DNA of 64,000 bases from JAGPUQ01 sp049325095 (GTDB lineage: Bacteria; Pseudomonadota; Gammaproteobacteria; Pseudomonadales; Porticoccaceae): contig JBMOPO010000011.1 of NCBI GenBank assembly GCA_049325095.1, positions 62,001 to 126,000 of the forward strand, written 5' to 3'. Position 1 is the stretch's first letter. The number at the start of each line of letters is the position of its first letter. Shown in pieces: positions 37,755 through 46,541 of the stretch. The position numbers and the translations under genes were made by a program. A model generated the notes under the pieces. That model saw only the letters and a list, made by a program, of their open reading frames with translations. It was not told the origin of the DNA and searched no databases.

Positions 37755-38714
37755 ATGCTGCCTTTTCTGGAGGTCGTCAAGCCGGATCTGGATGCGGTCA
37801 ACCGGTTGATCATCGCGGAGCTCGGCTCCGAGGTCCAGTTGATCGAGGAGATCGGCCAATACCTGATCAACGCCGGCGGCAAGCGGTTGCGGCCAATGGT
37901 GGCGCTGCTCGCCGCGCGCTGCGGCGGAGCGGCCGGCGAGCGCCCCGTCGCCCTTGCGGCCATCGTCGAACTCATCCACACCGCGACCCTGCTCCACGAC
38001 GACGTGGTCGACACCTCCGAATTGCGCCGGGGGCGCACCACGGCCAACAGCGAATACGGCAACGCGGCGAGCGTGCTGGTGGGCGACTTTCTCTATTCGC
38101 GCGCCTTTCAGCTGATGGTGCGGATCGGCGAGATGCGGGTCATGCAGGTGTTGGCCGATGCCACCAATACCATCGCCGAGGGCGAGGTCCAGCAGCTGCT
38201 CCACGCCGGCAATCCGGATCTGGACGGCGCCGCCTATGCCGAAGTGATCCGCAAGAAGACCGCCGCCCTGTTCCAGGCGGCGGCGGAGGCCGGCGCCCTG
38301 ATCGGCGGCGTACCGGCCGCACAAACCACCGCGCTGCGCCTCTACGGCCACCACCTGGGAATGGCCTTCCAACTGGTCGACGATGTGCTGGACTACCAGG
38401 CCGACGCGGCACGGCTGGGCAAGAACCTGGGCGACGATCTGGCCGAAGGCAAGATGACCCTGCCGCTGATCCGGGCCCTGGCGGGTGCTGCGCCGGCCGA
38501 GGCCGCGCTGATCCGCGGCGCCATCACCGGGCGCGGCGGCGATCTGGCCGCCATCGCCGGCATCGTCAGCGCCAGCGGCGCGCTGGAGTACACCCGCCAA
38601 CTGGCCGGCCACCACGCCGCCCAGGCGCAGGCCGCATTGGCCCAGGTCGCGGATTCCGCGCCGCGCCGCGCCCTGCTGGAGCTGGCCGGGTTTGCCGCCC
38701 AGCGGGAGTTTTGA
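37755..38714 (+). CDS. ispB: Octaprenyl-diphosphate synthase-type polyprenyl synthase
   Basis: A 319-residue trans-prenyltransferase making the side chain of ubiquinone or menaquinone. The first aspartate motif is LLHDDVVD and the second LVDDVLDYQAD; GGKRLRPM is the substrate-binding lysine-arginine region. Chain length (C40, or C45 as in solanesyl synthase) cannot be told by eye. In many relatives ispB is divergent from rplU; here they are 25 kb apart. Confidence 0.93.
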   Translation: MLPFLEVVKPDLDAVNRLIIAELGSEVQLIEEIGQYLINAGGKRLRPMVALLAARCGGAAGERPVALAAIVELIHTATLLHDDVVDTSELRRGRTTANSEYGNAASVLVGDFLYSRAFQLMVRIGEMRVMQVLADATNTIAEGEVQQLLHAGNPDLDGAAYAEVIRKKTAALFQAAAEAGALIGGVPAAQTTALRLYGHHLGMAFQLVDDVLDYQADAARLGKNLGDDLAEGKMTLPLIRALAGAAPAEAALIRGAITGRGGDLAAIAGIVSASGALEYTRQLAGHHAAQAQAALAQVADSAPRRALLELAGFAAQREF

Positions 38715-38747
38715 GAGAGTAGCGCTCCCGTCCGAACGGTCACCGCG

Positions 38748-40382
38748 ATGCGCGCCGAACCCATCGATCGGACCCCTGCCTGGCGCGCGCTGACCAGGCA
38801 CCGCGCGGACTGTTCCGGACTGTCCCTAGCCGCCCTGTTCGAGGGTGATCCGCAGCGCGCGGAGCGGTTCAGCGCCAGCGCGGCGGGCCTTCACCTCGAC
38901 TACGCCAAGCAGCATCTCACCGACACCGGCGTCGAACTGCTGCTGCAACTCGCCGCCACCGCCGGGTTGGCGGCGCAGATCCGGGCCCTGTTCGATGGCG
39001 AACCGGTCAACCGCTCCGAACGGCGCGCCGCGCTCCATCCGGCGCTGCGGGGCACCGCAGCGGATCCCGAACTCGCCGACCGACTCCGGCAGCAGCGCCG
39101 GCGGATGCTGGCGCTGGCCGGCGCGCTGCGCAGCGGAGCCCTGCGCGGCGCCGGCGGGCAACCCGTCACGGATCTGGTGCAGCTCGGCATCGGCGGCTCG
39201 GATCTGGGGCCGCGACTGGTGGTATCGGCCTTCCCGGAGCGGGCCTGCGGGCCGGTGCGGGTACATTTCGCCGCCAATCTGGACGCCAGCGCGCTGGCCC
39301 GGGTGCTGGCGCACTGCCGCCCCGAGACCACCCTGTTCGCCCTGGCGTCGAAAAGTTTCTCCACCCTGGAGACCCTGTCCAACGCCGGCCTCGCCCGCAC
39401 CTGGCTGCGCGCCGGCGGCATCGCGGAAGAGGCCCTCGACCGCCACTGGATCGCCATCACCAGCCGGCCCGAGCGGGCGCGGGATTGGGGTGTGGCGGCC
39501 GACCGCCTGCTGGACTTCGAGGAAGGCGTGGGCGGCCGCTTTTCCCTGTGGTCGGCCATCGGGCTGCCGATCGCCGTGGCGCTGGGCCCCGAGACCTTCG
39601 CCGAGCTGCTGGCCGGGGCCCGCGCCTTGGATGAGCACTTCCGCAGCGCGCCCCCGCAGCGGAATCTGCCGATACTGCACGGGCTGCTGAGGATCTGGCA
39701 GATCAATTTCCAGGGCTACGCCAGTCAGGCCGTGCTGCCCTATGTGCACGGCCTGCGCCTGCTGCCGGACTATCTCCAGCAACTGGTCATGGAGAGCCTG
39801 GGCAAGCGCGTCGATCACCAGGGCCGCGAGCTGGGCTATGCCACCGGCGCCGTGCTCTGGGGCGCCGAGGAGACCAACGGCCAGCATTCCTTTCACCAGT
39901 TGCTGCTGCAGGGCACCCAAGTGGTACCCGCGGAATTCATCGCCACCGCCGAGGCCCACTGCGCACCCGAGCAGCATCGCCTGCTGTACGCCAACTGCCT
40001 GGCGCAGAGCCGGGCGCTGATGCTGGGCCGCGACGCGGCGGATCTGGAAGCCGAGCTGCTCGCCGCCGGCGAGACTCCGGAGCAGGCGCGCTGCCTCGCC
40101 GCCCAGCGCGCGGTGCCGGGCAACCGGCCCAGCATCACGCTGGTGCTGGAGGCGCACTCGCCGCGCTGCCTGGGCGCGCTGCTGGCCCTCTACGAGCACA
40201 GCGTGTTCGTGCAGAGCGCGATCTGGGGAATCAACGCCTTCGACCAATGGGGCGTGGAGCTCGGCAAACAGGCCGCCAGCGCGGTGGATCAAGCACTGCG
40301 CGGCGGCGATTGCCGGGCGCTGGACGGCTCGACCAGGGCCCTGCTCGCCCGCTGGCGCTCCGCCAACCCGACGGCGGGGTGA
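38748..40382 (+). CDS. pgi: Glucose-6-phosphate isomerase
   Basis: A 544-residue enzyme interconverting glucose-6-phosphate and fructose-6-phosphate. GIGGSDLGPRLV and SKSFSTLETLSNA bind the phosphate, ESLGKRVDHQG is near 349-359, and His410 (EQHRLLYAN) and the C-terminal VELGKQ lysine are in place. The usual WGEPGTNGQH segment reads WGAEETNGQH (371-380), so the standard base position (373) is Ala with Glu374 and Glu375 next to it. It starts 33 bases after ispB and may share its transcript. Confidence 0.95.
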   Translation: MRAEPIDRTPAWRALTRHRADCSGLSLAALFEGDPQRAERFSASAAGLHLDYAKQHLTDTGVELLLQLAATAGLAAQIRALFDGEPVNRSERRAALHPALRGTAADPELADRLRQQRRRMLALAGALRSGALRGAGGQPVTDLVQLGIGGSDLGPRLVVSAFPERACGPVRVHFAANLDASALARVLAHCRPETTLFALASKSFSTLETLSNAGLARTWLRAGGIAEEALDRHWIAITSRPERARDWGVAADRLLDFEEGVGGRFSLWSAIGLPIAVALGPETFAELLAGARALDEHFRSAPPQRNLPILHGLLRIWQINFQGYASQAVLPYVHGLRLLPDYLQQLVMESLGKRVDHQGRELGYATGAVLWGAEETNGQHSFHQLLLQGTQVVPAEFIATAEAHCAPEQHRLLYANCLAQSRALMLGRDAADLEAELLAAGETPEQARCLAAQRAVPGNRPSITLVLEAHSPRCLGALLALYEHSVFVQSAIWGINAFDQWGVELGKQAASAVDQALRGGDCRALDGSTRALLARWRSANPTAG

Positions 40383-40500
40383 GCGGGGCCATCTGCCCCA
40401 GGGTCGGGGGCGCGATGTCCCGGCCCGCCGCTTTCGGGTAGAGTTGCCCGCGGCCGCACCATCGGCTCCCGACGTCGACCGCACAAGATGAGGTAACCCC

Positions 40501-41691
40501 TTGATCATAGGAATCCCCAGGGAAATCCGACCCGGCGAGTCCCGGGTCGCCATGCTCCCCGCCAATGTCTCCCCCTGGGCCGCCAAGGGGATCGCGTTCC
40601 TGGTCGAACCCGGCGCCGGACGGGCGGCCGGCGCCACCGATGCCGACTACCAGGCGGCGGGCGCCGAACTCGCCGACCGCGCGACCCTGTTCGGCCGCGC
40701 CGACATCCTGTTCCAGGTCCAGGCCCCGGGCGCCAACACCGTCAACGGCGCCGACGACCTCCCCCGGCTGCGCGCCGGCCAGCTGCTGGCCGGCCTGATG
40801 GACCCGCTGGGCGAGCCGGCGATCGCCCGGACCCTGGCCGATGCCGGCGTCACCGCCATCGCCATGGAACTGGTGCCGCGCATCAGCCGCGCCCAGAGCA
40901 TGGACGTGCTCTCCTCCATGGCGACCCTGGCCGGCTACAAGGCCGTGCTGGTCGGCGCCGCCGCGGCGCCCCGCATCATGCCCATGCTGATGACCGCGGC
41001 CGGCACCCTGCAGCCGATGCGGGTGTTCGTGATGGGCGCCGGCGTGGCCGGGCTGCAGGCCTGCGCCACCGCCAAGCGGCTGGGCGGAGTGGTGGAGGCC
41101 TACGACGTGCGCCCGGCGGCCCGCGAACAGATCCTCTCGGTCGGCGCCAGGCCGGTGGAACTCGCGCTGGAGACCGAGGCCGCCGAGGGCAGCGGCGGCT
41201 ACGCGCGCGAGCAGAGCGCCGAGTTCATCCGCCGCCAGCAGGAGTTGATGACCGAGGTGCTGGCCCGGCAGGATCTGGTGATCACCACCGCGGCGGTGCC
41301 CGGCGCACGCGCGCCGATCCTGATTACCGCAGCCATGGTGGCGGCCATGAAGCCCGGCACCGTGATCGTGGATCTGGCCGCCGAACGCGGCGGCAACTGC
41401 GAACTGACCCAGCCGGGCAGAACCATCGAGGTGGGCGGCGTCACCATCATCGGCCCCGAGAACCTGGCCGCGACCCTGCCCATTCACGGCAGCCAGATGT
41501 ACGGCAAGAACATGGAGACCCTGCTCTCTCACCTGCTCGACGCCGCGGGCGGGCTGCGCCTGGACTTCGCGGACGAAATCATTGCCGAGACCGTGATCGC
41601 CCACGGCGGTGACATCCCCCACCGGACCATCCGGGAGCGCCTCGGGCTGCCACCGCTCCAACCTGCAACCGCCGACCGGGAAACGCCCTGA
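40501..41691 (+). CDS. pntAA: NAD(P) transhydrogenase subunit alpha part 1
   Basis: A 396-residue soluble NAD(H)-binding domain I of proton-translocating transhydrogenase. IGIPREIRPGESRVAM is the conserved start and VMGAGVAGLQACATAKRLGG the Rossmann motif. Translation must begin at TTG (40501): GAGGTAA lies just upstream and no ATG or GTG stands before the conserved residues. It overlaps pntAB by one base. Confidence 0.95.
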   Translation: MIIGIPREIRPGESRVAMLPANVSPWAAKGIAFLVEPGAGRAAGATDADYQAAGAELADRATLFGRADILFQVQAPGANTVNGADDLPRLRAGQLLAGLMDPLGEPAIARTLADAGVTAIAMELVPRISRAQSMDVLSSMATLAGYKAVLVGAAAAPRIMPMLMTAAGTLQPMRVFVMGAGVAGLQACATAKRLGGVVEAYDVRPAAREQILSVGARPVELALETEAAEGSGGYAREQSAEFIRRQQELMTEVLARQDLVITTAAVPGARAPILITAAMVAAMKPGTVIVDLAAERGGNCELTQPGRTIEVGGVTIIGPENLAATLPIHGSQMYGKNMETLLSHLLDAAGGLRLDFADEIIAETVIAHGGDIPHRTIRERLGLPPLQPATADRETP

Positions 41692-41972
41692 TGGAAGCCA
41701 TGATGCCGCTGCTCGCCCTCTTCGTGCTGTCGCTGTTTCTGGGCGTGGAACTCATTGCCAAGGTGCCGCCGACGCTGCACACGCCGCTGATGTCGGGCAC
41801 CAACGCCATCTCCGGCATCACCCTGGTGGGCGCCCTGCTGGCCGCCGGGGCGGACAGCCCGTCCTGGCTGGTGCACGCGCTCGGCTTGGTCGCGGTGTTC
41901 GCCGCGACCCTGAACGTGGTGGGCGGTTACCTGGTGACCCACCGCATGCTCGCCATGTTCAAGCGCAAGTGA
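41691..41972 (+). CDS. pntAB: NAD(P) transhydrogenase subunit alpha part 2
   Basis: A 93-residue membrane part of domain II with three helices (about 3-24, 36-54, 63-86). KVPPTLHTPLMSGTNAISGI is the conserved segment. The three-gene arrangement (pntAA, pntAB, pntB) is the Pseudomonas/Rhodospirillum type, unlike the fused alpha subunit of E. coli. The start overlaps the pntAA stop (TGATG). Confidence 0.94.
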   Translation: MEAMMPLLALFVLSLFLGVELIAKVPPTLHTPLMSGTNAISGITLVGALLAAGADSPSWLVHALGLVAVFAATLNVVGGYLVTHRMLAMFKRK

Positions 41973-41987
41973 AGCGGGGGCCGCGCA

Positions 41988-43376
41988 ATGACCGAACTCT
42001 GGGTTGAACTCGTCTATCTGCTCGCCGCGGTGCTGTTCATCCTCGGCATCAAGGCCATGACCCGGCCCAGAACGGCGGCGCAGGGCAACCTGATCTCCGC
42101 CGTGGGCATGCTGCTCGCCGTGGTGATGACCCTGCTCGACCGCGATATCGTCCGCTACCAATACATCGCGGCGGGCATGGTCGCCGGCGGGCTCTCCGGA
42201 GCCATCTTCGCGCTCCGGGTGCGCATGACGGCCATGCCGCAGATGGTGGCGCTACTCAACGGCGCCGGTGGCGGGGCGTCCCTGGGACTCGCGGCGGCCA
42301 GCCATCTGATGACCCTGGCCGGCCCCGGCTACGGGGCCGGGATCGAAGTGCTGTTCGTGATGGCCACGGTGCTGGTCGGCGCGGTGACCCTGAGCGGCAG
42401 CCTGGTGGCGTTCGCCAAGCTCCAGGAGCTGATCTCCGGCCGGCCGATCGGCTTCGCCGGCATGAAGTTTCTCAACGCGGCGCTGTTCGCGGCGGCACTG
42501 GGCGCCGGCGCCCTGCTGTGCCTCGAGCCCGGGAATTATGCCCTGTTCTGGGCGCTCGTCGCGGTGGCCGCGGTGCTCGGCGTCACCCTGGTGCTGCCCA
42601 TCGGCGGCGCCGACATGCCGGTGGTGATCGCGCTGCTCAACTCCTACTCCGGCATCGCCGCCGCGACCGCCGGTTTCATCATGGAGAACTCGGTGCTGAT
42701 CGTGTCCGGCTCCCTGGTCGGGGCCTCCGGGGTCATCCTCACCCAGATCATGTGCAAGGCCATGAACCGCTCGCTGACCAATGTGCTGTTCGGGGTGATG
42801 GCGCCGGGCGGCGCCGCCATCGACGCCGACGCCATCTACGCCGGCAAGGTCAAGAGCGCCCAGGCCGAGGAGGTCGCGATGATCCTCGAAACCGCCCGGC
42901 GAGTGGTGATCGTCCCCGGCTTCGGCATGGCGATGTCGCAGGCCCAGCACGCAGTGCGCGAACTGATGGATGTCCTCGAAGCGCGCGGCACCGAGGTGGA
43001 GTTCGCGATTCACCCGGTGGCGGGCCGCATGCCCGGCCACATGAACGTGCTGCTCGCCGAAGCCGAGGTCCCCTACGACAAGCTGGTGGAAATGGACCGG
43101 ATCAATCCCACCTTCGAGCAGACCGACGTCGCCATCGTGATCGGCGCCAACGACGTCACCAACCCCATGGCACGGGAGGACAAGGGCAGTCCGATCTACG
43201 GCATGCCGATCCTCAACGTGGACAAGGCGCGCACCGTGGTGGTGATCAAGCGCTCCCTGGGTTCGGGCTTTGCCGGCCTGCCCAACCCGCTGTTTGCGCT
43301 CGACAACTGCCTGATGGTATTCGGCGATGGCAAGAAGGCCGTGATCGACATCACCGCCGCGCTGAACACCGCCTGA
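41988..43376 (+). CDS. pntB: NAD(P) transhydrogenase subunit beta
   Basis: A 462-residue inner-membrane subunit with about nine helices in residues 1-260, then the NADP(H)-binding domain III with VVIVPGFGMAMSQAQHAV, HPVAGRMPGHMNVLLAEA and VVIKRSLGSGFAGL. It couples hydride transfer from NADH to NADP+ with inward proton movement. It is convergent with the algC-type gene, 7 bases apart. Confidence 0.97.
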   Translation: MTELWVELVYLLAAVLFILGIKAMTRPRTAAQGNLISAVGMLLAVVMTLLDRDIVRYQYIAAGMVAGGLSGAIFALRVRMTAMPQMVALLNGAGGGASLGLAAASHLMTLAGPGYGAGIEVLFVMATVLVGAVTLSGSLVAFAKLQELISGRPIGFAGMKFLNAALFAAALGAGALLCLEPGNYALFWALVAVAAVLGVTLVLPIGGADMPVVIALLNSYSGIAAATAGFIMENSVLIVSGSLVGASGVILTQIMCKAMNRSLTNVLFGVMAPGGAAIDADAIYAGKVKSAQAEEVAMILETARRVVIVPGFGMAMSQAQHAVRELMDVLEARGTEVEFAIHPVAGRMPGHMNVLLAEAEVPYDKLVEMDRINPTFEQTDVAIVIGANDVTNPMAREDKGSPIYGMPILNVDKARTVVVIKRSLGSGFAGLPNPLFALDNCLMVFGDGKKAVIDITAALNTA

Positions 43377-43383
43377 GGGGCTT

Positions 43384-44739
43384 CTAGCCCGCGTCCAGCA
43401 GGGCGAGCAGCTCCGCGGTCCGGGCCCGCAGCAGCTCGGGATCGCCCCGGGTCTCGACATTCAGACGCACCAGGGGCTCGGTGTTGGACATGCGCAAATT
43501 GAATCGCCAGTCCGCGAAACTGATGCTCACGCCATCGGTGCGATCCACCTCGCCGCCGGCCGCGATGTAGCGCCGGGCGACCGCCTCGATGGCGGCCGCC
43601 GGGTCGGCCACTTCGCGATTGATCTCGCCGCTGACCGGATAGGCGCGCTGGCGCTCGGCGAGCAACTCCGACAGCGGCCGGCCGCACCGGGACAGCAGTT
43701 CCACCACCAGCAGCCAGGGAATCATGCCGCTGTCGCAGTAGGCGAACTGCCGGAAATAATGGTGGGCGCTCATCTCCCCGCCGTAGAGCGCGTCCTGATC
43801 GCGCATCACCTGCTTGATGAAGGCATGTCCGGTACGGCTCTGCACCGCCCGGCCGCCATGGCGGGCGACGATCTCCCGGGTATTCCAGATCAGCCGCGGA
43901 TCGTGAACTATGGCACCGCCGCCATGCTTGCGCAGAAAGACCTCGGCGAGCAGCCCCACCACGTAATAGCCTTCCACGAATTCGCCCCGCTCGTCGAAGA
44001 AGAAGCAGCGGTCGAAATCACCGTCCCAGGCGATGCCCAGATCCGCGCGCTCGGCGCGCACCGCCGCGGCGGTGAGCTGGCGATTCTCCTCCAGCAGCGG
44101 GTTGGGCACCCCGTTGGGAAAGTTGCCGTCGGGCTCGTGCAGCAGCTTGGTGAACCGCAGCGGCAGCCGGGGTTCGAGCAGATCCAGCACCGGCCCGGCC
44201 CCGCCGTTGCCCGCGTTGACCACCACGCGCAGCGGCCGCAGCGCCCGGGGGTCGATATAGGACAGCAGATGGTCGATGTAGGCGCTCTTGTCGGGCGAGT
44301 GCCGCAACGCACCGCGGCGCCCGGCGGCGGCGCCGAAGCCGCGCTCGGCGAGGGCGCGGATCTCCGGCAGCCCGGCGTCCCCGCTCACCGGGCGGGCCTG
44401 CTCGCGGACGAACTTCATGCCGTTGAAGTCCTTGGGGTTGTGGCTTGCCGTGACCACCAGACCGCCGTCGTGCCCGCCGTGGAAGGTCGCGAAATAGATC
44501 TCCTCGGTACCACACTGACCGATGTGCACCACATCGCTGCCGGCATCGCGAATCCCCTCGATGGCCGCGGCGCACAGCGCCGGACTGGTCAGGCGGATAT
44601 CCTGGCCGACGGCGATGCTGCGGGCCTGCCGCCAGGTGGCGAAGGCGCGCCCGATCCGATAGGCGATGTCCTCGTCGAGCTGGTCCGGCACCCGGCCGCG
44701 GACGTCATAGGCCTTGAAGCAATCGATCCGGCCGCTCAT
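43384..44739 (-). CDS. Phosphomannomutase/phosphoglucomutase (AlgC/ManB type)
   Basis: A 451-residue alpha-D-phosphohexomutase converting 6-phospho to 1-phospho sugars for GDP-mannose and UDP-glucose. The active-site serine is in TASHNPKDFNGMK, the metal loop is DGDFDRCFFFD, the sugar-specificity loop GGEMSAHHYF and the phosphate site RMSNTEPLVRLNVE. ManC (52593) and GalU (next gene) use its products. Its ATG overlaps the galU stop by four bases. Confidence 0.93.
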   Translation of the reverse strand: MSGRIDCFKAYDVRGRVPDQLDEDIAYRIGRAFATWRQARSIAVGQDIRLTSPALCAAAIEGIRDAGSDVVHIGQCGTEEIYFATFHGGHDGGLVVTASHNPKDFNGMKFVREQARPVSGDAGLPEIRALAERGFGAAAGRRGALRHSPDKSAYIDHLLSYIDPRALRPLRVVVNAGNGGAGPVLDLLEPRLPLRFTKLLHEPDGNFPNGVPNPLLEENRQLTAAAVRAERADLGIAWDGDFDRCFFFDERGEFVEGYYVVGLLAEVFLRKHGGGAIVHDPRLIWNTREIVARHGGRAVQSRTGHAFIKQVMRDQDALYGGEMSAHHYFRQFAYCDSGMIPWLLVVELLSRCGRPLSELLAERQRAYPVSGEINREVADPAAAIEAVARRYIAAGGEVDRTDGVSISFADWRFNLRMSNTEPLVRLNVETRGDPELLRARTAELLALLDAG

Positions 44740-45572
44740 CCCCTGCAACCCCGCCGGTAGACGTTCTCGTAGACGTAGTTGGTGGCTTCGACGAAGCCGC
44801 CGACACTGCCGCAGTCGAAGCGCCGGCCCTTGAATTTGTAGGCCAGCACCCGGCTGGTCCTGGCCAGCGTCAGCAGCGCGTCGGTGAGCTGGATTTCGCC
44901 GTTCCGGCCCGGCGGCGTGTGCCGCAGGATCTCGAAGATGAACGGCGACAGCACATAGCGCCCGATGATCGCGAGGTTGCTGGGCGCCTGGTCGGGGCGG
45001 GGCTTTTCGACCATGTCGGTGACCCGATAGAGGCCGGGCTCCTCCTCCTCGCCGACCACAATGCCGAACTTGTCGACGTCGCTGTCCTCGACCTCCTGGA
45101 TGGCGACCACGGTACAGCCGGTGCGGTGGTAGAGCTCCACCAGTTGCGACATCACCCCCGGACCTTCGTTGAAGCACAGGTCGTCGGCGAGGATGACCCC
45201 GAACGGCTGATTCCCGACCAGCACCTCCCCGGTGAGGATCGCGTGGCCGAGCCCCCGCATCTCCAACTGGCGCGTGGAGGCGAAGCGCCCCCGGTTGATG
45301 ACGTTGCGGATCTCCACCAGATAGCCCTCCTTGTCGGTGCCGGCGATCTGATGTTCGAGTTCGTAGCTGATGTCGAAATGATCGTGAATCGCCCGCTTGC
45401 CGCGGCCGGTCACGAAGCAGATCTCCTCGAGCCCCGCGGCCAGCGCCTCCTCGACCCCGTACTGCACCAGCGGCTTGTTCACCACCGGCAGCATCTCCTT
45501 GGGCATGGATTTGGTGGCCGGCAGGAACCGGGTTCCGTAGCCGGCGACCGGGAACAGGCACTTCTTCAACAT
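44736..45572 (-). CDS. galU: UTP-glucose-1-phosphate uridylyltransferase
   Basis: A 278-residue nucleotidyltransferase forming UDP-glucose. FPVAGYGTRFLPATKSMPKE is the nucleotide loop; VILADDLCFNE, VEKPRPDQAPSNLAIIGRY and the C-terminal KGRRFDCGSVGGFVEATN are typical. The ATG at 45572 begins the conserved start and has AGGA about 11 bases upstream. It is the first gene of the galU-mutase pair and divergent from fabA. Confidence 0.95.
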   Translation of the reverse strand: MLKKCLFPVAGYGTRFLPATKSMPKEMLPVVNKPLVQYGVEEALAAGLEEICFVTGRGKRAIHDHFDISYELEHQIAGTDKEGYLVEIRNVINRGRFASTRQLEMRGLGHAILTGEVLVGNQPFGVILADDLCFNEGPGVMSQLVELYHRTGCTVVAIQEVEDSDVDKFGIVVGEEEEPGLYRVTDMVEKPRPDQAPSNLAIIGRYVLSPFIFEILRHTPPGRNGEIQLTDALLTLARTSRVLAYKFKGRRFDCGSVGGFVEATNYVYENVYRRGCRG

Positions 45573-45684
45573 GGCAATTTTTCCTGTGGTGGGCGAATCC
45601 GGTGTCAATCGCAACGTCATTTCCGATCCGGGCCGCTACCTTACCCGCCGGCCCACAGCCCGTCGATAGCCGCCGCAGCGCCGG

Positions 45685-45713
45685 CTGCGGGAAACCGGCG
45701 GGTGGCGTAAAAT
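45685..45713 (+). promoter_or_regulatory. Promoter for fabA
   Basis: CTGCGG, 17 bases, TAAAAT, ending 27 bases before the fabA ATG. A FabR or FadR-type operator was looked for and not recognised. Confidence 0.45.
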
Positions 45714-45740
45714 GCCGCATTTCCAGGACACCCGGACGCC

Positions 45741-46310
45741 ATGGCCGCTTCTCCCGAACATTCCGGCGCACAGACCGCCAGCCCCGCCGGGCTCCGCGGC
45801 CGCAAGAGCCATTTCAACCGCGACGAACTCCTCGCCTGCGCCCGCGGGCAACTGTTCGGGGAACAGGCCGCGCGGCTTCCAGACGGCCAACTGCTGATGG
45901 TGGATCGCATCACCCACATCGACGCGGCCGGCGGCAGCCACCGCAAGGGTCAGGTGATCGCCGAGTTGGACATCCACCCCGATCTGTGGTTCTTCGGCTG
46001 TCACTTCATCGGCGATCCGGTGATGCCGGGGTGTCTGGGGCTCGACGCCCTGTGGCAGCTCGTGGGTTTCTACCTGACCTGGCGGGGCAACGACGGCCAC
46101 GGCCGGGCCCTGGGCTCGGGCGAGGTCAAGTTCTTCGGGCAGGTGTTGCCGAGTGCGGACAGGGTCACCTACCGGCTGGACATCTCGCGGCTGGTGGAGC
46201 GCAAACTGGTGATGGCCATCGCCGACGGCTCGGTCTCGGTCGATGGTCGCGAAATCTATACCGCCAAGGATCTGCGGGTCGGCATCTTTCAATCCACCAG
46301 CAACTTCTAG
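45741..46310 (+). CDS. fabA: 3-hydroxydecanoyl-ACP dehydratase/isomerase
   Basis: A 189-residue hot-dog-fold enzyme that dehydrates and isomerises C10 intermediates for unsaturated fatty acids. The active histidine is in FFGCHFIGDPVMPGCLGLDA and the aspartate region follows in LDALWQLVGFY. An N-terminal extension of about 20 residues precedes the usual start near KSHFNRDELL. Anaerobic unsaturated fatty-acid synthesis by FabA-FabB is thus present. Confidence 0.97.
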   Translation: MAASPEHSGAQTASPAGLRGRKSHFNRDELLACARGQLFGEQAARLPDGQLLMVDRITHIDAAGGSHRKGQVIAELDIHPDLWFFGCHFIGDPVMPGCLGLDALWQLVGFYLTWRGNDGHGRALGSGEVKFFGQVLPSADRVTYRLDISRLVERKLVMAIADGSVSVDGREIYTAKDLRVGIFQSTSNF

Positions 46311-46482
46311 CGGGCGGCCAACGGCAGCCCGCGCTGCCTGCGCGGCGTCTAATGCACTCGAAACACCCACTCACCGGCGCTGGACCCCGCCTCCCGGACC
46401 ATGCCGCCCGGCTTCCCGCCCCGGGGCCTGCGCCATCCCGCCGGCGGCGTTGCGCGACCTGTCGGCGGCCGGCGCCATCCCG

Positions 46483-46488
46483 TACAAT
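46483..46488 (+). promoter_or_regulatory. -10 element upstream of fabB
   Basis: TACAAT, 53 bases before the fabB ATG, with no clear -35 at 16-18 bases. It suggests that fabB has its own promoter in the 231-base gap after fabA. The rest of the gap shows only GC-rich sequence. Confidence 0.3.
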
Positions 46489-46541
46489 TCCGGGCCGGCC
46501 CTCCCCCTCGTCCCCTCCCGTCACCCCGAGAGACTGACACC

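Noticed and set aside
46368..46385. Possible fourth copy of the dispersed repeat upstream of fabB (ACTCACCGGCGCTGG)
   Set aside because: Only about 11 bases match, with no neighbouring blocks; likely chance in GC-rich DNA.
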